A DNA stretch of 64,000 bases from NCBI GenBank assembly GCA_964624075.1, contig CAZUWH010000009.1, positions 1 to 64,000 on the forward strand, read 5' to 3'. The stretch comes from CAZUWH01 sp964624075. Its GTDB lineage: Bacteria > Pseudomonadota > Alphaproteobacteria > Rhodospirillales > Rhodospirillaceae. The position numbers and the translations under genes are program-made. The notes beneath the pieces are model-generated. The model searched no databases. It was given only the letters and a program-made list of their open reading frames with translations, and was not told the origin of the DNA. Shown piece by piece: positions 1 to 9,946 of the stretch; positions within the stretch are counted from its first letter, which is position 1; every line of letters starts with the position of its first letter.

Positions 1-3
1 CCT

Positions 4-79
4 TGGTGCCGGTTGCAGGATTCGAACCCGCGACCACCTGATTACAAATCAGGTGCTCTGCCAGCTGAGCTAAACCGGC
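4..79 (-). tRNA. tRNA-Thr (anticodon TGT)
   Basis: On the minus strand the sequence folds as a complete 76-base tRNA with an encoded CCA end. The acceptor arms are 73-79 and 8-14, the discriminator base is A, and the T-arm GGTTCGAATCC is present. The seven-base anticodon loop is TTTGTAA with anticodon TGT, which reads threonine ACA codons. It lies downstream of dnaJ in the same direction. Confidence 0.95.
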
Positions 80-154
80 CTACCTAAGAGAACAGGATAG
101 AGACTTTTCAGCGCCACGACAAGGCCCCCCGTATTCCAGAGGGCAGAAGACCAA

Positions 155-192
155 ACAAAAAAGGGGAAGAAGAAAAGCGTGCCTTTCCTCTT
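155..192 (-). terminator. possible terminator after dnaJ
   Basis: Read on the minus strand, an 11-base arm (192 down to 182) can pair, with some G-U pairs, with 177 down to 167 around a four-base loop. Four C and then six T follow. The C interruption before the T run makes it an imperfect intrinsic terminator. It would separate the dnaK-dnaJ transcript from the tRNA-Thr gene. Confidence 0.35.
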
Positions 193-1331
193 TAATCCTT
201 CAGATCCTCCCACAGTTCCTTTACTTTTTTGAAAAAGCCGGACGACTCTGGTGATTGCGTGTGCGTGTCCCCCGCCTTTTCGAAGGCACGCAATAGTTCA
301 TCCTGTTGACGGGTCAGGCTGACCGGTGTTTCCACCTGAACCTGGATGAGCATGTCTCCCCGTGCCGGCGAACGCAATACACTCATTCCCTTGCCTTTCA
401 GACGGAACTGTTGGCCGGTCTGCGTTCCGGGTGGAATGGCCAGCTTGGCCCGTGCCCCATCGATCGTGGGCACCTCGATCATGCCGCCAATGGCCGCCGT
501 AACCATGGCAATGGGCACCCGGCAATGAATGTTGGCCCCCTCCCGCTGGAACAATCGATGCGCTGCCACCGACAGGAAAATGTACAAATCACCCGCTAGC
601 GCTCCCCGTAGGCCTGCTTCCCCCTCCCCTCCCAGCCGAATGCGCGTGCCATCCTCGACTCCAGCCGGGATGTTCACCTGCAACATCTTTTCCTTGCGCG
701 TCCGCCCGCCCCCTCCGCAGGCCCGACAAGGATCCTTGATCACCCGTCCCTGCCCCTGACAGGTGGGACAGGCCCGTTCGATGGTAAAGAAGCCTTGCTG
801 CACACGGACCTTGCCCGCTCCATGGCAGGTGCCGCACGGCGTCGGGGCCGCGCCACCAACGGCACCGGTTCCCTTGCAGCTTTCGCAGACAACCGAAGTG
901 GGAATATGGATCTCGGCCGTTTTTCCGGCGAAGGTTTCCTCCAGCGTGATTTCCAGATTAAAACGCAGGTCGGCGCCGCGGGCATTGTTGGCATTGCGTC
1001 GCCCCCCACCCATGACTTCGCCGAACATTTCATCGAAAATGTCGGCAAAACCGAAACCGCCCCCGAAATGGGAGTCGAACCCTCCGCCATTTTGTCTGCC
1101 AGCCGCCTCGAACGCCGCATGACCATAGCGGTCATAGGCTGCCCGCTTCTGTTCACCCTTCAGAACCTCGTAAGCCTCGTTCACTTCCTTGAACTTGGCC
1201 TCAGCGGTTTTATCGCCAGGATTGCGGTCAGGGTGATACTGCATGGCTAGCTTGCGGTAAGCCTTCTTGATTTCCGCATCGCTCGCCGTGTTACCAACCC
1301 CCAGCGTTTCGTAATAGTCGCGTTTGCTCAT
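192..1331 (-). CDS. dnaJ: chaperone protein DnaJ
   Basis: DnaJ is the Hsp40 co-chaperone that delivers unfolded proteins to DnaK and stimulates its ATPase. The 379-residue product has a J domain at about 5-70 with the HPD motif at 33-35, then a Gly/Phe-rich stretch. A zinc-binding domain carries four CxxCxGxG-type repeats (CESCKGTG, CGTCHGAG, CPTCQGQG, CRACGGGG), followed by the C-terminal substrate-binding domain. I chose the ATG at 1331 because MSKRDYYETLG is the family's usual beginning; the frame stays open 12 codons further upstream. It follows dnaK on the same strand after 257 bases, the usual dnaK-dnaJ order. The length is normal and nothing is broken. Confidence 0.98.
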   Translation of the reverse strand: MSKRDYYETLGVGNTASDAEIKKAYRKLAMQYHPDRNPGDKTAEAKFKEVNEAYEVLKGEQKRAAYDRYGHAAFEAAGRQNGGGFDSHFGGGFGFADIFDEMFGEVMGGGRRNANNARGADLRFNLEITLEETFAGKTAEIHIPTSVVCESCKGTGAVGGAAPTPCGTCHGAGKVRVQQGFFTIERACPTCQGQGRVIKDPCRACGGGGRTRKEKMLQVNIPAGVEDGTRIRLGGEGEAGLRGALAGDLYIFLSVAAHRLFQREGANIHCRVPIAMVTAAIGGMIEVPTIDGARAKLAIPPGTQTGQQFRLKGKGMSVLRSPARGDMLIQVQVETPVSLTRQQDELLRAFEKAGDTHTQSPESSGFFKKVKELWEDLKD

Positions 1332-1588
1332 GACGCTCCACGCCCGCTCAACCTGGCCAGACCCCAATTAGGGATAAGGACGAGGAAACGGCTGCCAAAG
1401 GCAGATATATGTTCCACTCCCAATCGTCGCCGCGGGGACGTGAAGCACACCACCCACCCATAGGAGGTTGTATCTCATTCACTCCCCGCAACGACACCTT
1501 TGATACCCCCATCTCGTTCGCACTTTTCACGAAGGCACGACAGATCTTGCCAACAGCCCACGGGAAAGATTCCTGGCCCGACCCGGGT

Positions 1589-3478
1589 TCACTTCTTGTC
1601 CTTCACTTCCTCGAAATCGGCATCGACAACCCCATCCATGCCGCCACCTTGCGGTGTCTCACCGCCCTCCGGGTTTGTCGTCCGGTACATGGCTTCCCCC
1701 AGTTTCATGCCTGACAGCATCAGGGCGTCGGTGCACGCCTTGATCCGGGCGGTATCTTCGCCCGCGAGCACTTCCTTCAGGGTAGCAGTGTCAGTCTCGA
1801 TCTTCTGCCGTTCGTCGGCCGGGATCTTGTCGCCATGCTCCTTCAGATTCTTTTCCGTGCTGTGCAGGAGTCCATCAGCATGGTTGCGCACTTCGACCGC
1901 CTCCCGCCGGGCCTTATCTTCTGCGGCATGGCTCTCCGCCTCGCGCACCATGCGTTCGATATCGCCTTCCGACAACCCGCCCGAGGCCTGGATGCGAATG
2001 GCCTGCTCCTTGCCGGTGGCCTTGTCCTTGGCAGTGACGTGGACGATGCCATTGGCATCGATGTCGAACGTCACCTCGATCTGGGGCATGCCGCGCGGCG
2101 CCGGGGGAATGCCGACCAGGTCGAACTGGCCCAGGAGCTTGTTGTCGGCGGCCATCTCGCGCTCGCCCTGGAAGACACGAATGGTGACGGCCGTCTGGCC
2201 ATCCTCCGCAGTTGAGAACACCTGGCCTTTGCGTGTCGGGATCGTGGTATTACGGTCGATCAGACGGGTGAACACGCCACCCAGCGTTTCGATTCCCAGC
2301 GACAACGGCGTCACATCCAGCAATAGGACATCCTTCACCTCGCCCTTCAGCACGCCTCCCTGAATGGCGGCTCCGGTCGCTACCACTTCATCCGGGTTGA
2401 CTCCCTTGTGCGGTTCGCGGCCAAAGAACTCCTTCACTGTCTGCTGGACCTTGGGCATGCGGGTCATGCCGCCGACGAGAATCACTTCATCGATCTCGCT
2501 CGCTTTCAGGCTGGCATCCTTCAGGGCCTTGTGGCAGGGCTCGATGGTGCGCCCGACCAGATCCTCGACCAGCGCCTCCAGCTTGGCACGGGTCAGCTTG
2601 ATGTTGAGGTGTTTCGGTCCGCTGGCATCGGCGGTGATGAAGGGCAGATTGACTTCTGTCTGCATGGTCGAGGACAACTCGATCTTGGCTTTCTCAGCCC
2701 CTTCTTTGAGCCGCTGCAAGGCCAGGCGGTCCTTCCGCAGATTGATCCCGCTCTCTTTCTTGAATTCATCGGCAAGATACTGAATGATGTGGGCGTCGAA
2801 ATCCTCCCCCCCCAGAAAAGTATCGCCGTTGGTGGACTTCACCTCGAATACGCCGTCACCGATCTCGAGCACCGAGACATCGAAGGTGCCACCACCCAGG
2901 TCATAGACCACCACCGTGCCGGATTTCTTCTTGTCCATGCCATAGGCTAGCGCGGCAGCGGTCGGTTCGTTGATGATACGCAGCACATCGAGTCCGGCGA
3001 TCCGCCCGGCATCCTTGGTGGCCTGGCGCTGAGAGTCATTGAAATAGGCAGGAACCGTGATGATAGCCTGGCTGACCTTCTCACCCAGGTACGCCTCGGC
3101 AGTCTCCTTCATCTTGGTTAGGATGAAGGCGCTGATCTGACTAGGACTGTATTTCTTATCCTGCACTTCCACCCATGCATCGCCATTATCGGCTCGCACG
3201 ATCCGATAGGGAACGAGTTCCCTGTCCTTCTGGGTGATCGGGTCGTCGGCGCGGCGGCCGATCAACCGCTTGATGGCAAACAGCGTGTTCTCCGGATTGG
3301 TAACCGCCTGACGCTTGGCAGCCTGGCCCACCAAACGTTCGCCGTCGTTGGTGAAGGCAACCATGGACGGCGTCGTGCGCGCGCCTTCCGCGTTCTCGAT
3401 CACGCGGACATCCTTCCCTTCCATGATGGCGACGCAGGAGTTGGTGGTGCCAAGATCGATACCGATGACCTTGCTCAT
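1589..3478 (-). CDS. dnaK: molecular chaperone DnaK (Hsp70)
   Basis: DnaK is the ATP-driven cytosolic Hsp70. The 629-residue protein begins MSKVIGIDLGTTNSCVA, the Hsp70 phosphate-binding signature. It also carries VYDLGGGTFDVSVLEIGDG and ILVGGMTRMPKVQ in the ATPase domain, then a substrate-binding domain from about residue 390 and an acidic, lysine-ending tail. The frame is open 16 codons upstream, but the ATG at 3478 matches the family start. dnaJ follows on the same strand. A well-matched RpoH-type promoter lies at 3585-3616, so heat-shock control is likely. Confidence 0.98.
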   Translation of the reverse strand: MSKVIGIDLGTTNSCVAIMEGKDVRVIENAEGARTTPSMVAFTNDGERLVGQAAKRQAVTNPENTLFAIKRLIGRRADDPITQKDRELVPYRIVRADNGDAWVEVQDKKYSPSQISAFILTKMKETAEAYLGEKVSQAIITVPAYFNDSQRQATKDAGRIAGLDVLRIINEPTAAALAYGMDKKKSGTVVVYDLGGGTFDVSVLEIGDGVFEVKSTNGDTFLGGEDFDAHIIQYLADEFKKESGINLRKDRLALQRLKEGAEKAKIELSSTMQTEVNLPFITADASGPKHLNIKLTRAKLEALVEDLVGRTIEPCHKALKDASLKASEIDEVILVGGMTRMPKVQQTVKEFFGREPHKGVNPDEVVATGAAIQGGVLKGEVKDVLLLDVTPLSLGIETLGGVFTRLIDRNTTIPTRKGQVFSTAEDGQTAVTIRVFQGEREMAADNKLLGQFDLVGIPPAPRGMPQIEVTFDIDANGIVHVTAKDKATGKEQAIRIQASGGLSEGDIERMVREAESHAAEDKARREAVEVRNHADGLLHSTEKNLKEHGDKIPADERQKIETDTATLKEVLAGEDTARIKACTDALMLSGMKLGEAMYRTTNPEGGETPQGGGMDGVVDADFEEVKDKK

Positions 3479-3584
3479 ATCCATCCTCTTTTCGTCCACG
3501 GCAATCTGCCGCGCAGTCAATCCCATTCAGCCCCGTTCGGCCTTCGCATGGCAGACTCAAAACAGGAACCCGCCAAATTCTGGA

Positions 3585-3616
3585 CCTATATAAGATGGCC
3601 TTCTCACGCCCGCAAG
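3585..3616 (-). promoter_or_regulatory. RpoH (sigma-32) promoter of dnaK
   Basis: On the minus strand, CTTG (3616-3613) is followed after 18 bases by CTTATATAGG (3594-3585). This fits the alphaproteobacterial heat-shock consensus CTTG-N17/18-CYTATNTNNG at every defined position. It sits about 105 bases upstream of the dnaK ATG. Part of it lies inside the 3' end of the decayed helicase gene, so the promoter survives within a dead reading frame. Confidence 0.75.
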
Positions 3617-5904
3617 CAACCCATCGCGCCGAAACGGTGCTGATCCGGGCGGCCACCTCCACCCGCTTTTCCGGAAACATCCTCCGCGGGCGCGAACAAG
3701 ACATCGAGATCCTCTGCCGTCAGGTCTGTTCCGCCTCCCCCCTCACAAACACCTGCTGCCAGCAGGCGCTTGCGTTTCTGGAGAGCAATCATCCGTTCCT
3801 CGACCGTCCCGGCCGCGACCAGTCTGTAGACGAAGACCGGCTTGTCCTGGCCGATGCGATAGGCGCGATTGGCAGCCTGGTCCACGATGGCCGGATTCCA
3901 CCATGGATCATAATGGGTAACGGTATCTACCGCCGTTAGCGTCAGGCCGGTTCCCCCTGCCTTGAGACTGATCAGGAACAACGGCACCCAACCGATCTGA
4001 AACCGCTCAACCGGCGTGGTGCGATCACGGGTGCGCCCCGTGAGGGTAACGAACGGCAGGGTGAGCCGGACCAGTTTGCGTTCGATCAGCGCAAGCATGG
4101 TGGCAAATTGTGAGAAGACCAGCACCCGCCGTCCATGCTGCCACAAGCTGGGGCAGCATGGTGGCGAGAACGGCCAGTTTGGCCGAAGAGGGCGATAGGG
4201 AACGGCCGGCTGAGATTTCGCCGTTTCCCCGCAGCAGACGCGGATCGCAGCACACCTGACGCAGCTTCAGCAGGGCGTCGAGAATGGTGAGCCGGCTGCG
4301 GGCCAAACCCTCTGTCGCAATCTCAAGCTGTTCATTATCATGAATGGACACATGGATGGTTTCATACAGGTCACGCTGCGCCTCTCCCAGTTCGATGGAT
4401 TGCAGAATCTCGGTCTTGGGGGGCAGTTCGATTGCCACTTCGGTCTTGGTCCGCCGCAACAGAAACGGCTGGATCCGTTGGACCAGGGCCGTGCGGCACA
4501 CGATATCATCGTATTTCTCGATCGGGATGCGAAATGTACGGTTGAAGTCACGCTCGCTGTCCAGAAAGCCGGGCAGAATGATATCGAACAACGACCATAG
4601 TTCGCCCAGATGGTTTTCCATCGGCGTGCTAGTTAGGCACAGACGCTGCCGGGCATCGAGCGCGCCGCGCCTCCCCGCGATCACACATCCACCAGCATCG
4701 TCAGGATGCTCCTGAGACGCGGGGCTGGCACTAGCAGCAGCCGGGGCCATCCGCGAGCGGCACAGGCACAAGATCGGTCTCGTGTTCCGCCGCCAGCACG
4801 ACGGTACGTGTCACCTCGTCCTGCAGCACCCTCACCAGCAGCGGCAACAGGTTGACCCGCACGCCATCGATCACCACTCCTAGTTCCATGCTGAACCAGT
4901 CGTCGCCCGCATGCACGTTCCCGCATTCTCTCCGCCGGCGCCTTCCTGCCTGGCCACCGCCCTGCCGGAAACCTCGGCATACCAGGGACTGATGTCCAGG
5001 ACCGTTTGGACCGGAAAGCGGGGGTCGAGACTGATCTGCCACCCACCGACGCGCAAGGACTGGACCGTTTCCAGAATGAATCGGGTAATACGGGGACGCG
5101 GCGGCAGGGAGACGCTATCTCGGTCGAGGACCCAGTCATCGCCCTGGGCCGGGCCCGGCCGCAGTTCCTGGACCCGCGGGCCAGGGGGGGGGGAAACAGA
5201 CCCGCCTGCCGCAAGGTCACCAGAGCACGCTGTTCGGTCTCCAGGTGGCGACGGTACGCAAGGGCTTGGCCATCTGCCACGGCGAATATCGTTTCGTCCG
5301 GTGCAGAGATGGCCACCTGGACCGGGCCATAAGCGAAACGCAGCCGGGCAAGTGGCACCTCCGGTACGCCACCATGCGCCCGGCGTCGCTCGACAGGTTC
5401 TCGCGTCAGATACAGACATAGCACCGGAACGATAGAAATGGCTGGTCCAGCTTCCGGAGCCAGTGGCAGTGCCTCCTGCAAGGCGGGCTCTGTCTGCAAC
5501 AGCCGCTCCCGTACCGCGCGAGCCGCCGCCGGCGTCAACGGAGGGGCTTGGAGAAGCGTGGCGAGCATGACACCGTCGATTCCCATTGCCAACGGTCCGC
5601 AGGCCGTTCCATCCAGATACCAGGGAGGCAGGAGGGCAAGAACGGTCATCCTTTCTGGCGTGTCGTCGCCGGGAACCAGTCGGGGCCGTTGGGTGGCGTC
5701 CTCGGCCAAAATCCATTGCAGGCGCACCGGACGTGTCGGACCCAGGTGGAGGCATTCCCGATCATACGGATCCAGCACACAGCGTCCGGTTCCAAGCAGG
5801 CGCGGCATCAGATAGACCATCAGGGGATAACCCTCGTCAGCCCGGTACTGGCCGGTGGAAACGAAATACAACTCATGCAACATGACGATGTCTTCTGTCT
5901 GCAT
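3604..5904 (-). pseudogene. SNF2-family DNA/RNA helicase, decayed
   Basis: Pieces of one SNF2 (Swi2/Snf2) helicase lie in several frames on the minus strand. The N-terminal region (5904 to about 5190) changes frame at a ten-G run (5184-5193). It continues to about 4870 and shifts again. At about 4680 the helicase core resumes with LCLTSTPMENHLGELWSLFD (motif III region) and then QPFLLRRTK. A further shift at about 4140 leads to the C-terminal half with VFSQF, LISLKAGGTGLTLT and DPWWNPAIVDQAANRAYRIGQ (motifs IV-VI). The Walker A motif and DEAH box expected before motif III cannot be found. About 250 residues appear to be deleted near 4680-4740, so the gene cannot encode a working ATPase. Confidence 0.85.
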
Positions 5905-6077
5905 ATTAAGGGTTGTCCTCGGCCTGCGGCCACCGCTGCCGACACTGGCCGGGTCTGCATGGGGGCATCATGGCGGGATGAAGGCAGAAGAAGGCGTATC
6001 AGCACGACACGGAGAGGATCCCTGCCGGCCAGCAACCGGTAGACCAGCCGCCGGCTGGCCGACACCCCGGAATCGGA

Positions 6078-6266
6078 TTACCGAACCGCCTTTTCCAGTC
6101 GTGCCATCCATTCGCCTAGAAGCGGGTCCTGGGCCAGAGGAGCCGGTTCCGGAACCGAGTTATCGGTCGCTGCCTCGCTGGCCGTCGTCCCGGTGGACGG
6201 AACGGCCCCGTTGCAGGAGACCTCTGTCCCTTGAGCGGGTACGCACATCATCCTCTTGGCCATCAT
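6078..6266 (-). CDS. small hypothetical protein
   Basis: A 62-residue open frame follows ftsY on the same strand after 45 bases. A GGGAGA about 12 bases upstream of the start could serve as a ribosome-binding site. The product begins MMAKRMMC, has a Pro/Ala/Thr-rich middle and ends in the helix-like LLGEWMARLEKAVR. I recognise no family. It may be a small gene or a chance frame in the spacer before the decayed helicase. Confidence 0.25.
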   Translation of the reverse strand: MMAKRMMCVPAQGTEVSCNGAVPSTGTTASEAATDNSVPEPAPLAQDPLLGEWMARLEKAVR

Positions 6267-6311
6267 GGACGGAACATTCTCCCATCCAGCCTGTCAGAAA
6301 GCCATCGGCCT

Positions 6312-7772
6312 TCAGCCCGCGTCGAGCCCCAGCAGACCACGGGCGAAATCATGGGCGGAGAAAGGACGCAAGTCTTCCACCTTCTCACCAATTCCGACAT
6401 AGTGCACAGGAAGATTGAATTTCTCGGCTAGGGCCACGAGCACGCCGCCGCGGGCGGTACCATCCAGTTTGGTGACGACTAAGCCGCTGACGTTGGTCAT
6501 CTGCTGGAAAATTTCAACCTGGGCATGCGCATTCTGACCCACCGTGGCATCAAGCACCAAAAGACAGGCATGCGGAACGGCCGGCTCTAGTTTGCGCAGC
6601 ACGCGCACGATCTTTTGTAGTTCCGCCATCAGATGCGCCTTGTTCTGCAAGCGTCCGGCCGTGTCGATCAAAAGCACATCATCGCCGCGCGCCCTGGCCT
6701 CGTTCAAGGCGTCAAAGGCAAGCCCGGCGGCATCAGCCCCCATGGTGCGGGCAACCACCGGGCAGTTGCTGCGTTTCCCCCAGATTTCCAGCTGCTCCGC
6801 GGCCGCGGCACGGAACGTGTCACCGGCGGCAAGAGAAACGCGCAGTTTCTGATCATGAAACTGGCGCGCCATCTTGCCGATCGTGGTTGTCTTGCCGGAA
6901 CCGTTGACCCCGACCACTAGGATCACATAAGGTCGAAAGGCGCGGTCGATCACCAGCGGCTGTGCGACCGGTTCGAGAATCCTGGTGATGTCTGCGGCAA
7001 GGGTTGCCTGTACCTCTTGCGGACTGATTTTTTGATTGAAACGGGTCTTGGCGAGATTCGCAACCAGACGGGCAGCGGTATTGACGCCAAGATCGGTACT
7101 GATCAGCAGTTCTTCCAGCTCCTCCAGGGCTTGGTCATCGAGACAGCGTTTGGTGAACAGGTTCACAATGCCCTGGGTCAGGCGGTTCGAGGAACGGCTC
7201 AATCCTTCCTTGAGACGTTGGAACCAGTTTTTGGCGGGAACGGGCTGGTTGTCTTCCGTTGCCGCCGTTGCCATGACATCCGTTTTCGTTGCGACGGTTT
7301 CCGTTGCGGCCGAGACCGCAAGGGCTTCCCCTATCTCGATCGGAGTCAAGACAGAAAGGGGAGGTTCCGCCGGGGGGACTGGCGTCTCAACGATTGGCAT
7401 CGCCATGCCGGATGGTTCCGCGACAGCAAGCACGGAGTCGCGTTCCCTGTTGTCTGGTGGTTCGCTGGGCGCCGCCTCCACCTGGGCAAAGGCATGGACC
7501 TCACCGATGAAATACGTTTCCGCCTTCTCGATGGCCGGGGCTTCGAGCGACGGAGGTTCTGCAACCGAACGAGAGGTCGTGACTAAAACGGTATCCGTCC
7601 CCTCGGGCGTATCTGCCGGGACAGGCGCTTCCTCCTGCCGTTCGTCATTGGGTTCATCTTTCAGGCCATGGCGCAACCATGCGAGCCAGCCCTTCTTTTT
7701 GTTCTTGTTATTCTTGGGTGAGGCTGTATCAGGGCACGTGGGACCCTCTGACTCAAGAGGCACCTCGCTCAT
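6312..7772 (-). CDS. ftsY: signal recognition particle receptor FtsY
   Basis: FtsY is the SRP receptor GTPase that docks ribosome-SRP complexes at the inner membrane. The 486-residue product has an acidic, variable N-terminal region of about 160 residues and then the helical N domain (LTQGIVNLFTKR and following). The G domain has GVNGSGKTTTIGKMA (G1), DTFRAAAAEQLE (G2), LLIDTAGRLQNK (G3), VTKLDGTARGG (G4) and a closing G5-like segment, GIGEKVEDLRPF. The start codon overlaps the end of mtaB by four bases, suggesting coupled translation in a dapF-mtaB-ftsY operon, an order common in alphaproteobacteria. Confidence 0.97.
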   Translation of the reverse strand: MSEVPLESEGPTCPDTASPKNNKNKKKGWLAWLRHGLKDEPNDERQEEAPVPADTPEGTDTVLVTTSRSVAEPPSLEAPAIEKAETYFIGEVHAFAQVEAAPSEPPDNRERDSVLAVAEPSGMAMPIVETPVPPAEPPLSVLTPIEIGEALAVSAATETVATKTDVMATAATEDNQPVPAKNWFQRLKEGLSRSSNRLTQGIVNLFTKRCLDDQALEELEELLISTDLGVNTAARLVANLAKTRFNQKISPQEVQATLAADITRILEPVAQPLVIDRAFRPYVILVVGVNGSGKTTTIGKMARQFHDQKLRVSLAAGDTFRAAAAEQLEIWGKRSNCPVVARTMGADAAGLAFDALNEARARGDDVLLIDTAGRLQNKAHLMAELQKIVRVLRKLEPAVPHACLLVLDATVGQNAHAQVEIFQQMTNVSGLVVTKLDGTARGGVLVALAEKFNLPVHYVGIGEKVEDLRPFSAHDFARGLLGLDAG

Positions 7773-9028
7773 AGGTCGATGTCTCCGTAAAGCTCTGTTG
7801 CCGTGGCTGTGGTCAGGCGAACCCTTGCCACGGTGCCGGGTGCCACGGCAGCCGAGAGCCGTACCGGCAGGTAGTCCTCGCTATAGCCGAAGCCGGACTT
7901 TTCGACCAACACCTTGGCCCATGTACCGACTCGCCCGGCCAGAAAGCGCGCTAGAGCCGCCGCGCCTGCGGCACGCAGACGGGCGGCACGAATCCGCACC
8001 GTGGCATCGGGTACCGGCGGCATGCGGGCCGCTGGCGTTCCGGGCCGGGCCGAGAATGGAAAGACATGGAGGTGAACCAGCCCGCAGTCTTCAACCAGAC
8101 GCAAGGTATTGGCAAACGTGGCTTCATTCTCAGTCGGGAAGCCGGCAATCATATCGGCCCCCATTGCTACCTCTGGCCGCAAGACCCGCAAACGCGCCGC
8201 AACCTGCACGATATCGGCACGGCGATAGCGCCGTTTCATCCGCTTCAGGGTCAGGTCATCCCCGGCCTGTACGCTCAGATGGACATGTGGCATGATGCGG
8301 TGATCGGCGCCGAAGAGCGTAAACAGGGCTTCGTCGATCTCGACTGGATCGAGCGAGGACAGCCGCAGCCGTTCCAGCCCCGGGACGTCGGTCAGCAGCG
8401 TCTCGACCAGACGGCCCAGTCCGAAGACGCGATCGTTTCCGGCTGCGTGATCCAGGCCATAAGCGGTCAGATCCACACCCGTCAGCACCAATTCACGATA
8501 ACCGGCCGCGGTCAGGGCACGGGCCTGGGCTACCACCTGCGTCGGAGCAAGGCTGCGGCTGGGACCGCGGGCAAAGGGAATGATGCAGAATGTGCAGCGG
8601 TGATCACATCCCTGCTGCACGGGCAGAAAGGCGCGCGTGTGTTCGGCAAATCTGGTAAGCAGGGAAGGAAAGGCGGAAGAGTTGTTCTCCGTTGTGGTCG
8701 GAGGGGCCGGGGCTTGCTCCGCAAGCCAGCTTTCGGCGCGCAGCTTTTCGGCATTGCCAAGCACCCGATCAACCTCCGGCATAGCAACGAATCCTTCCGG
8801 ATTCAACTGCGCGGCACAACCGGTGACAATGATCCGCACGTTGGGCCGGTCACGCTTCAGGCGACGGATGGCTTGGCGCGCCTGACGTTCGGCTTCGCAG
8901 GTGACAGCGCAGGTGTTGACGATGACGGTGGTCTCTGACAGGCCGGCCGCTGTGGCATGCTGGCGCATCAGTTCCGATTCAAAGGTGTTCGTGCGGCAGC
9001 CGAACGTGACGATCGAAGGCGGCATCAA
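7769..9028 (-). CDS. mtaB: tRNA t6A37 methylthiotransferase MtaB
   Basis: MtaB is a radical SAM methylthiotransferase that turns t6A37 into ms2t6A37 in ANN-decoding tRNAs. The 419-residue protein has the N-terminal MTTase domain (GCRTNTFESE, NTCAVT, VTGCAAQ), whose cysteines bind one [4Fe-4S] cluster. The radical SAM motif CDHRCTFCIIPFARG (CxxxCxxC) comes at about 145-160, and a C-terminal TRAM-like region follows. It overlaps dapF upstream and ftsY downstream by four bases each, so the three genes are tightly coupled. It appears intact. Confidence 0.96.
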   Translation of the reverse strand: MMPPSIVTFGCRTNTFESELMRQHATAAGLSETTVIVNTCAVTCEAERQARQAIRRLKRDRPNVRIIVTGCAAQLNPEGFVAMPEVDRVLGNAEKLRAESWLAEQAPAPPTTTENNSSAFPSLLTRFAEHTRAFLPVQQGCDHRCTFCIIPFARGPSRSLAPTQVVAQARALTAAGYRELVLTGVDLTAYGLDHAAGNDRVFGLGRLVETLLTDVPGLERLRLSSLDPVEIDEALFTLFGADHRIMPHVHLSVQAGDDLTLKRMKRRYRRADIVQVAARLRVLRPEVAMGADMIAGFPTENEATFANTLRLVEDCGLVHLHVFPFSARPGTPAARMPPVPDATVRIRAARLRAAGAAALARFLAGRVGTWAKVLVEKSGFGYSEDYLPVRLSAAVAPGTVARVRLTTATATELYGDIDL

Positions 9029-9897
9029 GACGATTCCTCGTTCAGGGCGCGGCCCGGATCCCGGTACAGGGTGCCCGTGAAGCTGATCACTGTCGGGCCG
9101 GTCATCATTACCCGGCCATCGTCATGCCAGACGATGTGCAACGCGCCGCCATCCAGTACCACCTCCGCCTGTCGGCCGGACAGGAGGCCGCGACGCACCG
9201 CTGCGACCACGGCCGCGCAGGCGCCCGTGCCGCAGGCACGGGTAATTCCCACGCCGCGTTCCCATACGCGCAGGCGCAGGCGCTCCGGTCCCAAGATCTG
9301 CACCACATCGACATTGGTTCGTTCCGGAAATAGGGCATCGTGCTCAAGGTACGGGCCTACGGCGGCAAGGTTCACCGCTTCTGCCGCGGCCACGAAGAAG
9401 ACGGCATGCGGATTGCCCATCGACACGCCCACGGCATCGGCGAGGGGGCCCGCCGTCACGGGCAGGTGCAGGGTGTCCACGGCCCGCGCTAAGGGAATGT
9501 TACGCCAGTGCAACCGCGCTGGCCCCATGTCCACCACTACCAGCCCGCTTTCAGTGCGGTGGACATGGAGCAGGCCGGCCCGCGTCTCGATCACCAGCGC
9601 ATCGCGCCCGAATTCCTCCATGAGCAGGGCGCCGACACAGCGAGTCGCATTGCCGCATGCGGCCACCTCACCGCCATCGGCGTTGCGGATGGCCATGAAC
9701 ACATCAGCCTCCGCGGTGTGCGACGGCGCCATAACCACGAGCTGGTCGCAGCCGATGCCGGTATGACGGTCAGCGATCGCCCTGACCGCGGCGGCATCAA
9801 GGGCGAGGGGCGCATGACGCGCGTCCAGCACCACGAAATCGTTGCCGAGTCCGTGCATCTTGATGAAAGAGGGACCGTGGCTGCGGCGCATGCTCAT
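9025..9897 (-). CDS. dapF: diaminopimelate epimerase
   Basis: DapF interconverts LL- and meso-diaminopimelate, needed for lysine and peptidoglycan. The 290-residue product begins near SFIKMHGLGNDFVVLDAR. The two catalytic cysteines sit in AACGNATRCVG and ITRACGTGACAA. The frame runs 76 codons further upstream, but that part overlaps the recombinase gene and is not DapF-like, so I chose ATG 9897 (9891 is the alternative). It is the first gene of the dapF-mtaB-ftsY unit. Confidence 0.97.
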   Translation of the reverse strand: MSMRRSHGPSFIKMHGLGNDFVVLDARHAPLALDAAAVRAIADRHTGIGCDQLVVMAPSHTAEADVFMAIRNADGGEVAACGNATRCVGALLMEEFGRDALVIETRAGLLHVHRTESGLVVVDMGPARLHWRNIPLARAVDTLHLPVTAGPLADAVGVSMGNPHAVFFVAAAEAVNLAAVGPYLEHDALFPERTNVDVVQILGPERLRLRVWERGVGITRACGTGACAAVVAAVRRGLLSGRQAEVVLDGGALHIVWHDDGRVMMTGPTVISFTGTLYRDPGRALNEESS

Positions 9898-9946
9898 GAC
9901 GCGATTATGGGGGAGCAACGGGATTTGAGTCCATACTTTCCATGGC

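Noticed and set aside
1348..1530. A 60-codon frame between dnaJ and dnaK
   Set aside because: No ribosome-binding site or family likeness; it sits in the normal spacer.
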